A DNA stretch of 64,000 nucleotides from Protonemura montana (Eukaryota; Arthropoda; Insecta; Plecoptera; Nemouridae): assembly GCA_947568835.1 (NCBI GenBank), contig OX387604.1:23279076-23343075 (forward strand), given 5' to 3'. A model generated the notes under the pieces. The model was not told where the DNA came from. It saw nothing but the letters and a program-made list of their open reading frames with translations, and did no database searches. The translations under genes and the position numbers were made by a program. This document shows, piece by piece, positions 13,131-24,282 of the stretch. Within the stretch, counting starts at the first letter, position 1. Each line of letters opens with the position of its first letter.

Positions 13131-13310
13131 TACACGCGTGAAACTTCAAAGGGTTTGCCCGGTGAACTCATACCTGTCCTGATTTTAGTGAGATTCTTTC
13201 ATCAGGTTCCTGTTTCAAAGTTAGTCCAAGTCCAAGTCCAAACCGCAGTCCATTGCCGATCCTGTTGTATGGTCCGATGTGGCACTCTGCTCGCCCAACT
13301 CTCGCGCTTA

Positions 13311-13330
13311 CCCCCCCCCCCCCCCCCCCC
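13311..13330. repeat. Mono-C tract (20 nt)
   Basis: Uninterrupted run of 20 C followed by ACCCCC. Confidence 0.85.
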
Positions 13331-14528
13331 ACCCCCTCTACAACCCCTTGGCCAACGCCATCAGATTCTTTTAAGAGAAAATGCGAACGGTAAATTTTGA
13401 TACGAAAGTGCCACGATTCACGAAAAGTGCTCTATAAAACAATCCTCAAAGGTTTTATCGTATCTCAGCCGCTAGCAAGGACGGTCATTCGTCATCTTCT
13501 TACAGTCCAGTACATCAAGTAATGCCTCTCAGTTCTTGCCTAGAACTGTTCTACTCAAAGTAGCAGTGTTCTAAGTGGGGCTAGAAGTGCGAAAAGAGCC
13601 AGCTCAAAAAACTTTACGCAGTGCCAGATTTACGCACAAGTGGGTGACGCGGATAGCCTAGGGGAGTAGACTTTTAAAGCGACTACTCAGCTTAGAAATA
13701 AGATGCTTGTGATTGTACACAACAACGCTTTAAGTTAATAGGACTAACACTCTTCATATCAGCGGTTATTTCTTGCGACCACCCCGCGTGAGATCGGGTT
13801 ATTTATTCGGTCAGGTCACTTTAACGGGCACGTTAAATGCAGCAATTTCCTCGTTAAAAGGTTGTTCTGCTAAGAACCCATTTTAACGCAAAGACTTGAT
13901 CCAGGAATGTTGTTAAAACAAAAATTTGCTTGGGTGGTGAAACCTCCATTATTCCCTCCCCCCTAGCTCAATTTTTGGTTACCGGGTTTCCCAAACCCCT
14001 GGGAGTTATGCAATTTTTCCTTCAACATCAGCCCCCGAAAAATATTTTGAAATGTGCCGACACTTTTAATTTGGTGAGCGAAGCGAACGAAGCGAAGACT
14101 TAGTGTGAATACCTGGAAAAAACGGAACAGGCCTTCTTTGTGTGTTTGTTCGCTCCCTATCAGCAAACGATTGGACTGATTTGGATGAAATTTCAACTTA
14201 AATCTACCACGTCTTTGAAAACAACCATGTAGAAGTTTTTTTTTTTCAAATCAAGATTCACGAATCCAGTCAATCTTTAAGTTGAAGTGCACATATACAT
14301 AGTTTCCATGGCTCAAATGTTTAGTACGAAATTGAAAGAGTCTTTGGTAAACCGAAAGTATCAAAAGAAGCACGAGGGGGAAGCTCTTTTCAAAGAGAAG
14401 GCAAGAAATCAAGGCCAAAATAAAATACGCTTAATCTACCACCCAACTCAAATTGCGTTCGCGAAGCCCTAGTGCCTTAGGTGTTGTAATTATAAAGATG
14501 TCGATTTGATTCTGACTGTCATAACTTA

Positions 14529-14650
14529 TCCCAATTATACCCAAATATACCCAAATATTCCCAAATATTCCCAAATATTCCCAAATATCCTCAAATATTC
14601 CAAAATGTTCCCAGGTTTTCCTAAATATTCCCAAACACCCTCAAATACCC
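14529..14650. repeat. 10-bp degenerate repeat CCCAAATATT
   Basis: About 12 copies of CCCAAATATT or close variants (CCCAAATATA, CTCAAATATT, CCTAAATATT). Purity decays towards the 3' end. The complementary open frames (Ile/Tyr/Pro/Asn-rich on plus) are by-products. Confidence 0.85.
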
Positions 14651-14699
14651 CCATATATCCTCAAATACAGTACAGATATCACCGAATCCCCAAATAAAA

Positions 14700-17104
14700 C
14701 AAATATCCCAAATATCTGGAATGTTACGTTACCTAGCTACCCACTAGCATGGAAACCGCAGCGTAGCACAAACCGCCGAAACATGGGATCTGTATTTGCT
14801 TGACACTACAACTATTAGTGCTAATTATCTTCTAAATTTGAAATGGGATTAAGGGAGCACGTGGCCCGACTGGGACGGAGATCAGCGACGAGGAACGGGG
14901 AAAGGGGAACGGTGCACGGGACGCATGTCATTCGTACCCTCGATAGCGAACCTTCATCCCCCAACCAAAATCAACGCATCGCAGCAGAACAATCAACGTT
15001 TTGCAATTAAATTTGATTTCCATTTTAGTTTATCATGTTAAGGACTTAATGTTGTTTTTTCTATGCGTTGAGCTAACACTCTTTTCATACAACTAACCGC
15101 TTTACTTTACTTTAAGCTACTTACAACGTTGAAATATTATGCAACAGAAAATAAATAAAATTAGTGGAGAGATTTTAAAATTGTTTGGATATTTTAATGA
15201 CGGCCTGACGTCAGACGCAGCTACGTCGCAGATGATGAAATTAAAAGTTGCCGTAACGGTCATATCTAACTGCTTTAAAATTCGATTTGAGAACTATGTT
15301 CCAAAACGGGAATTGTACAGGAATGAATAAATCCATCCTGTTTTTAAGTAATTTTCATCTCGAACCCTCGAGAGGCTTTTGTCTTAGCAAGAATTAGGAA
15401 GGTAAGGCCTCACTGTAAGTTATTGCTCATCGAGTAACTGAGTACCTATAATGAATAAATAATGGTAAAGTACGGCTGCTTGTCACAGTGGTTCGAAAAC
15501 AGAGACATAAGCGTGGCCTTGATCGCGATTGGCTAGTGGGGAACTATGTCTGGCCTTGACGGGTAACCAATCAGAATGAAACCTATGACAAGCCGCTCAT
15601 GTAATTTTGGTCTTACGATTAATAATGTTGGGAACTTTTTAATATTTCTGTCTCAATTTTAATCAGCAACACACGACGACCGGTAGCAACATTTTTCTGT
15701 AAGATTTCATCTGATTCCGATCGGCTAGTCAGCTGAGTGGCAAGAGGCGAAGGTGAGAGGTTTCGTGAGCTGGTTAAAGGGATGCGGGGGGAAGGTGAGA
15801 TCTTGAGATGAGGCGTTGAACCGGCGCCTTGTCTTGCTCTGCTTTGCTCTTAGCAATGTCATCATCTGTCACCAAGATCAATTTAATATCGGAACGTGTG
15901 AGAACTACATCCTAGTAGCTTGGCACCATAGACGAGTGATGTTGTAAACCTTGTCACATTTTTTGCCACAATTTTCACGTTCTATCTCTAGACTATCGGT
16001 ACATCTCACTTAAACCTAGAAATATTATCACTTCACGTTTCTCCACTCGCACTTTGGACTATAGCTGCTGTAACTTTTCGCTCATATTGCATGCTAACCC
16101 TTTCCTGTCCACAATTGATTTACAGTATTACAAGGAAACCAAATATTTTAATTAAAAAAATACTATTTATAGTATTAATACAATCTATTTTGTAAGTATA
16201 TACAATAATTACATTGTTATTTAAATAAAAAAATAAAAAATTGCGTATGATAACCGTGAAAGCATTCGCTTATACTTGCATTTTAACTATAATGAAGAAA
16301 TAAAAGTCAAATGACATTCGACTTATGACCAGAAAGGGATAATAGCAATTTACAAGAATTGAACCCTCATTATTTTCACGAAACGAGTTTTATGTCAGTT
16401 AATAACAGACTAATAGTCCTACCCATCATGTACTTCCTCATTCTGTTATTTTTGGCCAAAATCACCTCGGCCAAAATAAGTATAAGGGCGAATGATATTC
16501 ATCTTTGAAGCGTATTTACATGAAGCGAAAGCCACGATTGCAGCATAAAAACGCGCTGTTTCCCCGTAAAGCATGCATAGTGGTGAGTTCTAGCATAGCA
16601 GTTGGTAACAGTGTGATTGATTTATTGTGACATTGATTGATCGAACTTTCGCGATTCAACCCTTATAGACAGTTTAACCTCACTCTAGGACGTCTGGCTG
16701 AGCTCCACAGTGTAGGGGTAGGGTGGCAGAGTAGGGGGGGTTTGGTTACCAAATGACCAGTGGCGGTTTGTGCTTCAGGTAGGGGTAGAGTGGCTACTAA
16801 ATTATCAGTGGCGGTTTGTGCTTCAGGTTGGGGTAGGGTGTCACTCTGGTCGCCCTTTCTATGGGTGATGCTTCACCGACAAAGGAAGGTACCACGTGAT
16901 CGGAGGTAGCGATTCCAATTTTGCGTGCATTAGAGTGCTATTATAAGACCAGTATTTTAAGACTTATTATAAGACTCGTATTATAAGGCTCGTATTACGA
17001 GGCCTGTGACTAGTTCTACCCCCACCATACTGCACTGAAATCAGCTGTTTTTAGCCGTCAAGCTCAACATTTGTGTGTGTGAATAGTTCAGTGTCGGGTC
17101 CATT
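14700..17104. other. Unique DNA with a possible small MITE and a 48-bp duplication
   Basis: Contents are a possible inverted-repeat element at 15474-15597, a 48-bp-period duplication at about 16758-16850 (CAGTGGCGGTTTGTGCTTCA occurs twice) and a few TATTATAAGRCTCG repeats at about 16940-17000. No gene is seen. About 16130-16250 is very AT-rich. Confidence 0.45.
15474..15597. mobile_element. Possible MITE-like element with short inverted ends
   Basis: The left end GGCTGCTTGTCA (15474-15485) is matched by an inverted right end TGACAAGCCGC (15587-15597). Inside are GATTGG and CCAATC in opposite orientation and a repeated GGCCTTGA. The element would be about 124 bp, in the MITE size range. No target-site duplication is clear, so this may be coincidence. 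Confidence 0.25.
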
Positions 17105-17203
17105 CTTTCCTTACTTTCCTTACTTTCATTGCTTTCCTTGCTTTCCTTGCTTTCCTTGCTTTCCTTACTTTCATTGCTTTCCTTGCTTTCCTTGCTTGTC
17201 TTA
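17105..17203. repeat. 10-bp pyrimidine repeat CTTTCCTTGC
   Basis: About ten copies of CTTTCCTTGC, CTTTCCTTAC or CTTTCATTGC. The plus strand is almost entirely pyrimidine plus G/A at fixed positions. Confidence 0.9.
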
Positions 17204-18519
17204 CGCTGCTAATTGCAGAAGAGAGAGCATCTCACAACTTCAAGAGGTCGAAAAAGAAAAACGTTACCCTTGGTGCGGAGCGCTCTGCAAATGAGCCGCG
17301 AATTAGATTTGGACGACGATGCTTCCCTCGGCAATTTCACTTCACCTGAAATAAAGGGTTGTTAGGTCTCCATTGCATATTACTCTACAAGGAGAGAAAA
17401 GATATAAGACATACCATTTTCCCAGTGGCCGCCTCGCAACGAACATCAGATTTGACTCACTGAAAACGAGTCACGAGACCATTTTGCGATGTAGAACTGG
17501 TATTTAGCCGTTCACCCTCCAACATACCATAGGTACATTTGCTATTATATTTTTTCTTCTGCTGGGACCGAATTGGTATTCAAGCTCGACGCTAAAGTGC
17601 TATCTTAATTGGATCACTCGGTGCTTGTTCTATTTGAGTTGATTTGCTATTTATCTTTCTTGTTTCTAAGTTCACTTTATTTTGTACGGAACTAGAATAG
17701 TTCGGTATAAAGAGCATTTGAGGCGTCGTACATGAAAAGTCTCCAGATCCAAATGAACCGATTACACCGTCGATTTCAACTCGCGGCAGGCACGGTTCTG
17801 CCAAACCCTGAAACTGACACACGCACACACGCACACACACAGCTATTTATAGCATAGTTTTTTTTAAATCTGTTAATTTATAACATCAAAAAAGTAATAA
17901 TTTGTTGGTGTGTGATTTTTTATGTTTGAATCGTGTTAACCTCTCCACACGCTTGAAGTGAATCCGAGCATACACGGGACAGTTGACAGTTTTATTCCGC
18001 AAGGGCCGCGCAGTCACGTGCCCCCCTCCCCCCCCCCCCCCAAACACACACTGGCACCCAGCCGAGCTGTTGGGATAAGAAATCGGTTATCGCATCATTT
18101 TTATTCTGTATCTCAGTAATTAGTTTAATAAAGTTTCAAGCCAAACACACGCCATTTGACGCTAACAAAGGTTCGCTGAAAACACTGGAAAAGATTTCGC
18201 TCGAGTGTGATAGACAATATTTCAATTTTCAAATTTTTTAACGTTCTTTATTTTGTGAACGAAGTAAGCAAAGGCAAGTACTTAAAAATATGAATGATTG
18301 CTGTTGGCATGCGACTCGGTGGATGCCTACTTGGAAGAACGCGATAAAACGTTGGTGCAATTTTATGGTGACTGACATTAGGATGGATGCGAGACATGAG
18401 AAGAAACATTAAAAGTCCTGTTCGAGTAACGGAACTTTTGGCATGGGACACGGAGAACTCGTAGATTGAAGCCTAGAAACTAATTCAAGGTTGTCAAACT
18501 GTTTCAGTGCTGTTTAGTG
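17204..18519. other. Unique DNA, no gene seen
   Basis: Short (CA)n-like tract at 17819-17840 and a 14-nt C run at 18028-18041. No coding sequence is recognised. Confidence 0.45.
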
Positions 18520-18665
18520 TTGTCTTTGTGCATTTAAGTACTATATTGGTGCTGTTTAAGTGATATATTGGTGCTGTTTAAGTGCTGTCTTGGTGCTATC
18601 TTGTGCTATTTAAGTGCTGTATTGGTGCTTTTAAGTGCTATATTGGCGCTGTATCGTGCTGGTCA
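18520..18665. repeat. Degenerate TTAAGTGCTGTATTGGTGCT repeat
   Basis: Six or seven imperfect copies built from TTAAGTGCTRT and TTGGTGCTRT, with variable spacing of about 17-23 bp. Confidence 0.75.
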
Positions 18666-18961
18666 CCAGCGTCAGTGCTGTCAGCGTGCAAACAGCAGCA
18701 TATCCAAGACCAAATTTCTAAATTTCTCGAAATCAAATAAGGTCCCATTGAATGAGATCCCATTGAATAAGGTCCCATTTGTTTGTGTTTATAGATGCTA
18801 AGAAAATAATAGACTTCCTGTGGGTCGAAGCGCGGCAGCTCACTTTTGATGGCGCCTATAACAAAAGTATTTAACTGAGTAAAGTGCGACCGAGCATAAA
18901 TAATATCCTTGCAACTTACAAGATGCACTTGAGCCAAGAGCCAACAACATCAATTACACGC

Positions 18962-19602
18962 GAGCTTACATTGGGTTTCTTGTGAGCTTACACTGGGTTT
19001 CTTGTGAGCTTACACTGGGTTTCTTGTGAGCTTACACTGGGTTTCTTGTGAGCTTACATTGGGTTTCTTGTGAGCTTACACTGGGTTTCTTGTGAGCTTA
19101 CACTGGGTTTCTTGTGAGCTTACACTGGGTTTCTTGCGAGCTTACATTGGGTTTCTTGTGAGCTTACATTGGGTTTCTTGTGAGCTTACATTGGGTTTCT
19201 TGTGAGCTTACACTGGGTTTCTTGTGAGCTTACATTGGGTTTCTTGTGAGCTTACATTGGGTTTCTTGTGAGCTTACACTGGGTTTCTTGTGAGCTTACA
19301 TTGGGTTTCTTGTGAGCTTACACTGGGTTTCTTGTGAGCTTACATTGGGTTTCTTGTGAGCTTACACTGGGTTTCTTGTGAGCTTACACTGGGTTTCTTG
19401 TGAGCTTACACTGGGTTTCTTGTGAGCTTACACTGGGTTTCTTGTGAGCTTACACTGGGTTTCTTGTGAGCTTACATTGGGTTTCTTGTGAGCTTACACT
19501 GGGTTTCTTGTGAGCTTACACTGGGTTTCTTGTGAGCTTACACTGGGTTTCTTGTGAGCTTACACTGGGTTTCTTGTGAGCTTACATTGGGTTTCTTGTG
19601 AT
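18962..19602. repeat. 22-bp minisatellite, 29 units, two alleles
   Basis: The unit is GAGCTTACAYTGGG followed by TTTCTTGT (22 bp), 29 copies end to end. Nearly all variation is at one base: CAC-TGGG in 18 units and CAT-TGGG in 11, interspersed. One other unit has TTGCGAG instead of TTGTGAG. The 3' edge is abrupt (TTTCTTGTGATTATGC). Confidence 0.95.
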
Positions 19603-20434
19603 TATGCACAGTGGGAATTGCCTACGCTAGTGCTTGAGACAACTTTTTATGTGGATGGATCTTATAAATTTACTCGGTGTGTGTGAAGTGTTATGAACAG
19701 GTGTGAAAATGGCATCTTAGCAGTGGTGGAAGGCAGGAGGCTTATATTTATCTATTTATTTATTCCCAACGAAGTCCTTTGAAGATGTAGAGTGGATGCC
19801 AGAGGGTCTTTGATGTATTCCATCTTACACCTTCAGAAATATTGTTTACAATGCGGTTTTGTCTATTTTGTCAATAAAAATGCAGACAAGCTTCAATTTG
19901 GGTCCACTTGAACTGAAACTTAGACTTTGCTTGAATTTAACATAAATACCTAAATTCATTTCAATGAGCACTTTAAAGTTTTCTGCAGAACTGAGGATTT
20001 TGTGTGTGTTAATAAGGTTAATAAGATTTAGTACTAACTCCGAGAAACCCAAACCAATAGATTTTTTCTTTGTTTTGCAGGTGAGTAACGAGATAATCAC
20101 GCAGCTCTTTGAATGGCCGTTGCCACATCCTGCTCATTTCGCAGCCAACGTCGCCGCCGACGTCGCGGCGCCTGCGTTGGTCACGGCGTCGCGTGCCTGA
20201 GGTTTGGTAGCATTGGAATGCATCGAACTCGCATTTGCTTCGATGCTTTCCTTAAAAACATGTTTCAATATTCACTGTGCTAACTGTACACTGGAAAGTG
20301 CGCATTTTCATAATACGGCAGCAGAAACGGTAAAATAGGGGCATGCATTAGGATGAAATCTTATTTCAATTGCAAACGCTTGCAATGCGTGTGGTATTTT
20401 ATTATGAACAACACTATAACCGTCTTAAAAACTG
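19603..20434. other. Unique DNA with candidate splice site and GC-rich exon-like block
   Basis: Mostly AT-rich. Includes the candidate acceptor at 20080 and the GC-rich segment 20081-20200 described separately. Nothing else is recognised. Confidence 0.45.
20060..20200 (+). other. Candidate recursive-splice site and short 3'-terminal exon
   Basis: A pyrimidine tract with TTTGTTTTGCAG is followed directly by GTGAGT (junction 20080/20081), the arrangement of a recursive splice site. If 20080 is instead a normal acceptor, the next 120 bases read as 39 codons then TGA (starting VSNEIITQLFEWPLPHPAHF), with a GC-rich, Ala-rich end rich in CpG. The peptide is not from a family I recognise. The two readings are alternatives. 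Either could be chance. Confidence 0.2.
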
Positions 20435-20509
20435 ATGCCCAAACGGGGACTCAAACCCCGATCTCCACTTATCGCGGGTGTTGCTCTAACCCATTGAGCT
20501 ACTTGGACA
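20435..20509 (-). other. tRNA-like module joined to a 5S-headed SINE
   Basis: Read on the minus strand, this has an A-box-like TAGCTCAATGGGTTAGAGC, a perfect T arm (CGGGG-TTTGAGT-CCCCG, B-box-like) and a seven-pair acceptor-like stem (TGTCCAA with TTGGGCA). The anticodon arm does not fold well, so this is tRNA-derived or a pseudogene rather than a functional tRNA. It sits where the normal 3' part of the adjoining SINE should be. Its flanks are inverted repeats of each other (CGTCTTAAAAA at 20421-20431, TTTTTGAGACG at about 20515-20525), which would extend the stem. Confidence 0.6.
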
Positions 20510-20529
20510 CTGGCTTTTTGAGACGATTT

Positions 20530-20810
20530 TAGTGTATTTGATGAGAATGACGGATCTCCAAGCGGCTTAACGTCCCTTCCGAAGGACGGTACAACGCGAA
20601 CAGCAGGATTCCTCCACAAATCCATGTTGTCGAGAGGTTGATAAGCAAGCCGAGTGAAGTTGTACTAACTTTCATCCCTTGAACCTCTCTCCCGAACAGA
20701 ACTGGTCATGTGTATAATGGTCACCCATCCAATACCAGACCCCGCGCAGCGTAGCTTAACTTCGGTTATCTAACGACAACCGGTGTTTCCAACACGCCAA
20801 ACCGTTCGGT
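20530..20810 (-). mobile_element. 5S-headed SINE, copy 1 (3' part replaced by tRNA-like module)
   Basis: On the minus strand it begins ACCGAACGGTTTGGCGTGTT, followed by a 5S-rRNA-like segment (CGAAGTTAAGC, then TTGGATGGGTGACC, equivalent to the 5S internal promoter boxes). Next comes the family body (TCTGTTCGGGAGAGAGGTT, ATGGATTTGTGGAGGAATCC, GGAAGGGACGTTAAGCCG). Homology stops just after AAGCCG. The usual GGTGCTCTTCGACAGG to CGTTAAAC part is missing, and a tRNA-like module follows after a short spacer. Confidence 0.85.
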
Positions 20811-21912
20811 CTTTTCAACACAGAACAAAACCGAAAAAAACTATCTCAACATCAAAACATGGCTCTGAAAACCATCACGAAACCAACCCGTAGATCGTGT
20901 ACTGAGGTGGGCAATGTACCTCGAGTAATTACCAGCTGGTTCAAAGCAAACCTCGCTTCCAGAGTATCTTGATCTTGTGTGGTCTCAAACCACCTTTGTA
21001 GGCCTCCTTATCACTGATGTTTCACTCAACACCTCGATCTGAGTTGGCGGGTAATGGGGCTGGATACAGCCATTCCTTGACAATCTTTTTGCGTCATGCG
21101 TCGTAAACAATTAGGTCCATTCATTACTTTCTTGCTGATCAAGCAAGCTTTTTCTGAAATGGGTTCACCTACCGTTGACCAAGCAACACGTCACGAAGGT
21201 GCACGCACGTGTCACGCACCTTCAAAGAGGTTCTCTATTCATTGCTGCGTCTGTCTGATATAAGGTTACTTTCGTGGTTTATGCTTTTTAAGACTTATTA
21301 AAATGATTGTCATGCTTTGTAAGCGGTGAGTAAGCGGTAAGTGATCATGCCAGGTGGCATCTAAGATATTTAGACTTCGTTAATTGAATAGGCAACGTCT
21401 GTGAATGTAATTGATATAAAAATAACTCTAGTTTATTACTTCAATTGGTGCGACACACGTGGATCAATGATTAAACACATAAATATTGTAATGGAGAACT
21501 AAACAAAGACTTGCTTATACATTATAGCGTTTGAATTACTTCAAAATGTTCAATTACGTAAATGACAGGCGAGTGTCGAGGCGCAGTCACGTGGGGTACG
21601 GGTAAAGAGGGGAGGGGGGGGGGGGGGGGGGAAGAACATTACCTCAATTAGATCTGGCCAGATGTGGATTGTTAAGGGCAATTTTTCGGTTGGGATAGGT
21701 TGCCTTGGTGCCTGCCTGGGTGCCTGCCTGGGTGCCGCTAATTGTCGAGTAAAGGAATGGAACTAATTACTGGCATGACGTAATGCAGTTGAATTCCACG
21801 CCAAATGCATGGTGCGTAATGAATGCGTGCGTGTGGTTCGCCCAGGATGCGGTATGACAGACAGGCTCGGGGCTCGACCAGCGGCCAGAAGTCACCTCAA
21901 AAATATCGCTCA
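20811..21912. other. Unique DNA with poly-G tract
   Basis: 18-nt G run at 21614-21631 and a short GGTGCCTGCCTG repeat at about 21705-21736. No gene is seen. Confidence 0.45.
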
Positions 21913-22957
21913 CCGAGTCGTGCAGCTCGCTCAGTCGTGTAGCTCACCAGTCGTGCAGCTCACCAGTCGTGCAGCTCGCTCAGTCGTGTAGCTCACCAGT
22001 CGTGCAGCTCACCAGTCGTGCAGCTCACCGAGTCGTGCAGCTCACCGAGTCGTGCAGCTCACCAGTCGTGCAGCTCACCAGTCGTGCAGCTCACCGAGTC
22101 GTGCAGCTCACCAGTCGTGCAGCTCACCAGTCGTGCAGCTCACCAGTCGTGCAGCTCACCAGTCGTGCAGCTCGCTCAGTCGTGTAGCTCACCAGTCGTG
22201 CAGCTCACCAGTCGTGCAGCTCACCGAGTCGTGCAGCTCACCGAGTCGTGCAGCTCACCAGTCGTGCAGCTCACCAGTCGTGCAGCTCACCGAGTCGTGC
22301 AGCTCACCAGTCGTGCAGCTCACCAGTCGTGCAGCTCACCAGTCGTGCAGCTCACCAGTCGTGCAGCTCGCTCAGTCGTGTAGCTCACCAGTCGTGCAGC
22401 TCACCAGTCGTGCAGCTCACCGAGTCGTGCAGCTCACCGAGTCGTGCAGCTCACCAGTCGTGCAGCTCACCAGTCGTGCAGCTCACCGAGTCGTGCAGCT
22501 CACCAGTCGTGCAGCTCACCAGTCGTGCAGCTCACCAGTCGTGCAGCTCACCAGTCGTGCAGCTCACCAGTCGTGTAGATCGCTCAGTCGTGCAGCTCAC
22601 CGAGTCGTGCAGCTCACCAGTCGTGCAGCTCACCGAGTCGTGCAGCTCACCGAGTCGTGCAGCTCACCAGTCGTGCAGCTCACCAGTCGTGCAGCTCACC
22701 AGTCGTGCAGCTCACCAGTCGTGTAGCTCACCAGTCGTGCAGCTCACCAGTCGTGTAGCTCACCAGTCGTGCAGCTCACCAGTCGTGCAGCTCACCAGTC
22801 GTGTAGCTCACCAGTCGTGCAGCTCACCAGTCGTGCAGCTCACCAGTCGTGCAGCTCACCAGTCGTGTAGCTCACCAGTCGTGCAGCTCACCAGTCGTGC
22901 AGCTCACCAGTCGTGCAGCTCACCAGTCGTGCAGCTCACCAGTCGTGCAGCTCGCTC
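21913..22957. repeat. 16-bp minisatellite CAGTCGTGCAGCTCAC, with 196-bp higher-order unit
   Basis: About 65 units of CAGTCGTGCAGCTCAC. Variants insert CG (ACCGAGTCG), swap TCACCA for TCGCTCA, or change GTGCAG to GTGTAG. The order of variants repeats at a 196-bp offset (about 22030-22220 against 22226-22416), so a multi-unit block was duplicated. The last third (22690-22950) is nearly pure basic unit. All plus frames are open (Ser/Cys/Val/Gln/Leu-rich) because the unit has no stop, so these are not genes. Confidence 0.95.
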
Positions 22958-22990
22958 AGTCGGTCGGTCGGTCGGTCGGTCGGTCGGTTG
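22958..22990. repeat. (TCGG)n tetranucleotide at the array edge
   Basis: The 16-bp array ends in CAGTCGG, which continues as a pure (TCGG) run and then degenerates to TTGG and TTTG. The tetramer appears to have grown from the CAGTCG end of the 16-bp unit. Confidence 0.85.
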
Positions 22991-23883
22991 GTTTGTAGGT
23001 ATGCAGGCCTGCGATGGTTATGTTTCTTGGGGGTCACTTAGGCACTATTTCATGACTAGGTTTCGAGTGTTGAGTAAATTTAATCTTGAGAAATAACTGA
23101 CTGCGCTGGGCCATTAAATTATTCTCATGACGATTGGTTCTCTTCGGAAGAGAGGTTAAACGTTCGACCTTGAACGTACCCTTTTTGTAAATGCCGAAGT
23201 TTTGAAAATGTGTGAGCTTCAACAAAGTCTTGCTTAGCAAACTCATTTTTGTTCTAAAATTTGAACTAGGATTGGTATGGGCAGCAATCATATGCACGTT
23301 GCTATGTTCGTTCAGGCGCAAGTTTTCACCCAGATTTCTCAGCTGGTACACTGATGAAATCAGGAATGAAACGATTTTAGCGGGAGTCCCATTCAATGTG
23401 GAATGCAATAGCAAAACACTGTGTCACGAGCGTCGTGTGGGGATTAACGGTAGGTGCAAAGCTAACGCAGAACACGTCACCGCCATGCATAGAAATTCTT
23501 GTCTGAGCCAACATATTCGTTAACAATTTCACCAATTAAACCTTGTTAACGCTTAGTATCGAGGGTGATATGGAATGACGATGCCAGGCGCTTACCCCCT
23601 TCCCCTTCCCCCTCCCGATCCCACCATCCCTGCCCCTCCCACCATTCTCCCGTTAAGTGGACTGTTGTTCTATTCGAATTTACCTCTGACGTCATTTAAT
23701 ATGGTGTTAGAACCGTGAAGGTTGGTCAAGTCTACTGCATCGAAGAGCGTTGGCCGGCGCCGTATACTTCAATTGACAAAGTTGGTCTGCATACTTTTTA
23801 TTTCATTGTGACAATACGGATGTTGAATGCTTTATTCTTCATTTCTAATGCCTTGTGCGATCTGCTCGTTATTTTTTTTATTT
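22991..23883. other. Unique DNA with overlapping frames of uncertain value
   Basis: Two long frames overlap on opposite strands (plus 23212-23523, 103 codons; minus 23034-23414, 126 codons). Neither shows a domain, a signal peptide followed by a conserved fold, or a splice context, and overlapping opposite-strand frames suggest chance. A C-rich patch lies at 23588-23655. Confidence 0.4.
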
Positions 23884-24282
23884 GTGGTGTTTAACGACGC
23901 ACTGTTTTGACATCTGGCCATGCGGCACTGGTCTAATGACGTCGGTGAATGAGTGGATGATGATGAACCTAGCCTAGAAGGGAGAAGGGGAAACCCGGTG
24001 CCGACACGTAGCCTACTCCTGTCGAAGAGCACCAAGGTATCACCGGCTTAACGTCCCTTCCAAAGGACAGTACAACGCGAACAACAGGATTCCTCCACAA
24101 ATCCATGCTGTCGATAAGCAAGGCGAGTGAAGTTGCTGTACTGATTTCATCCCTCTAACCTCTCTCCCGAGAACTGGTCATGTGTATGATTGTCACCTAT
24201 CCAATACCTGACCCAGCGCAGTGATGCTTAACTTCGGTGATCTAACGAGAACCGGTGTTTCCAGCATGCCAAACCGTTCGGT
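23884..24282 (-). mobile_element. 5S-headed SINE, copy 2 (near full length)
   Basis: Minus-strand order: ACCGAACGGTTTGGC start (24282), 5S-like head with CGAAGTTAAGC and GGATAGGTGAC, body with GAACCAG-like and GGAGGAATCC motifs, GGACGTTAAGCCGGTG, ACACGTGTCGGCACCGGGTT region, TCATCATCATCCACTCATTC, CCATGGCCAGATGTC-type stretch, and GTCGTTAAACACCACAAATA tail running into A-rich sequence. It is the best single-head reference copy. A short stretch at the GGTGATACC position differs from other copies. Confidence 0.9.

Larger units (their letters stand above)
11139..14528. other. Unique AT-rich DNA with poly-C and one splice-like site
   Basis: No gene is recognised. Contents are a short GCAGGTAG repeat (about 12449-12471), a 20-nt C run (13311-13330) and a pyrimidine-tract AG|GTGAGT site at 13124/13125 (listed separately). 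The open frames (for example minus 12513-12848, 111 codons) have no visible domain. Confidence 0.45.

Noticed and set aside
20435..20509. Functional tRNA gene
   Set aside because: A and B boxes and T arm are good but the anticodon arm does not pair properly and the module is fused to a SINE.
23034..23523. Genes in overlapping frames of 126 (minus) and 103 (plus) codons
   Set aside because: Opposite-strand overlap, no domain, no splice context; consistent with chance.
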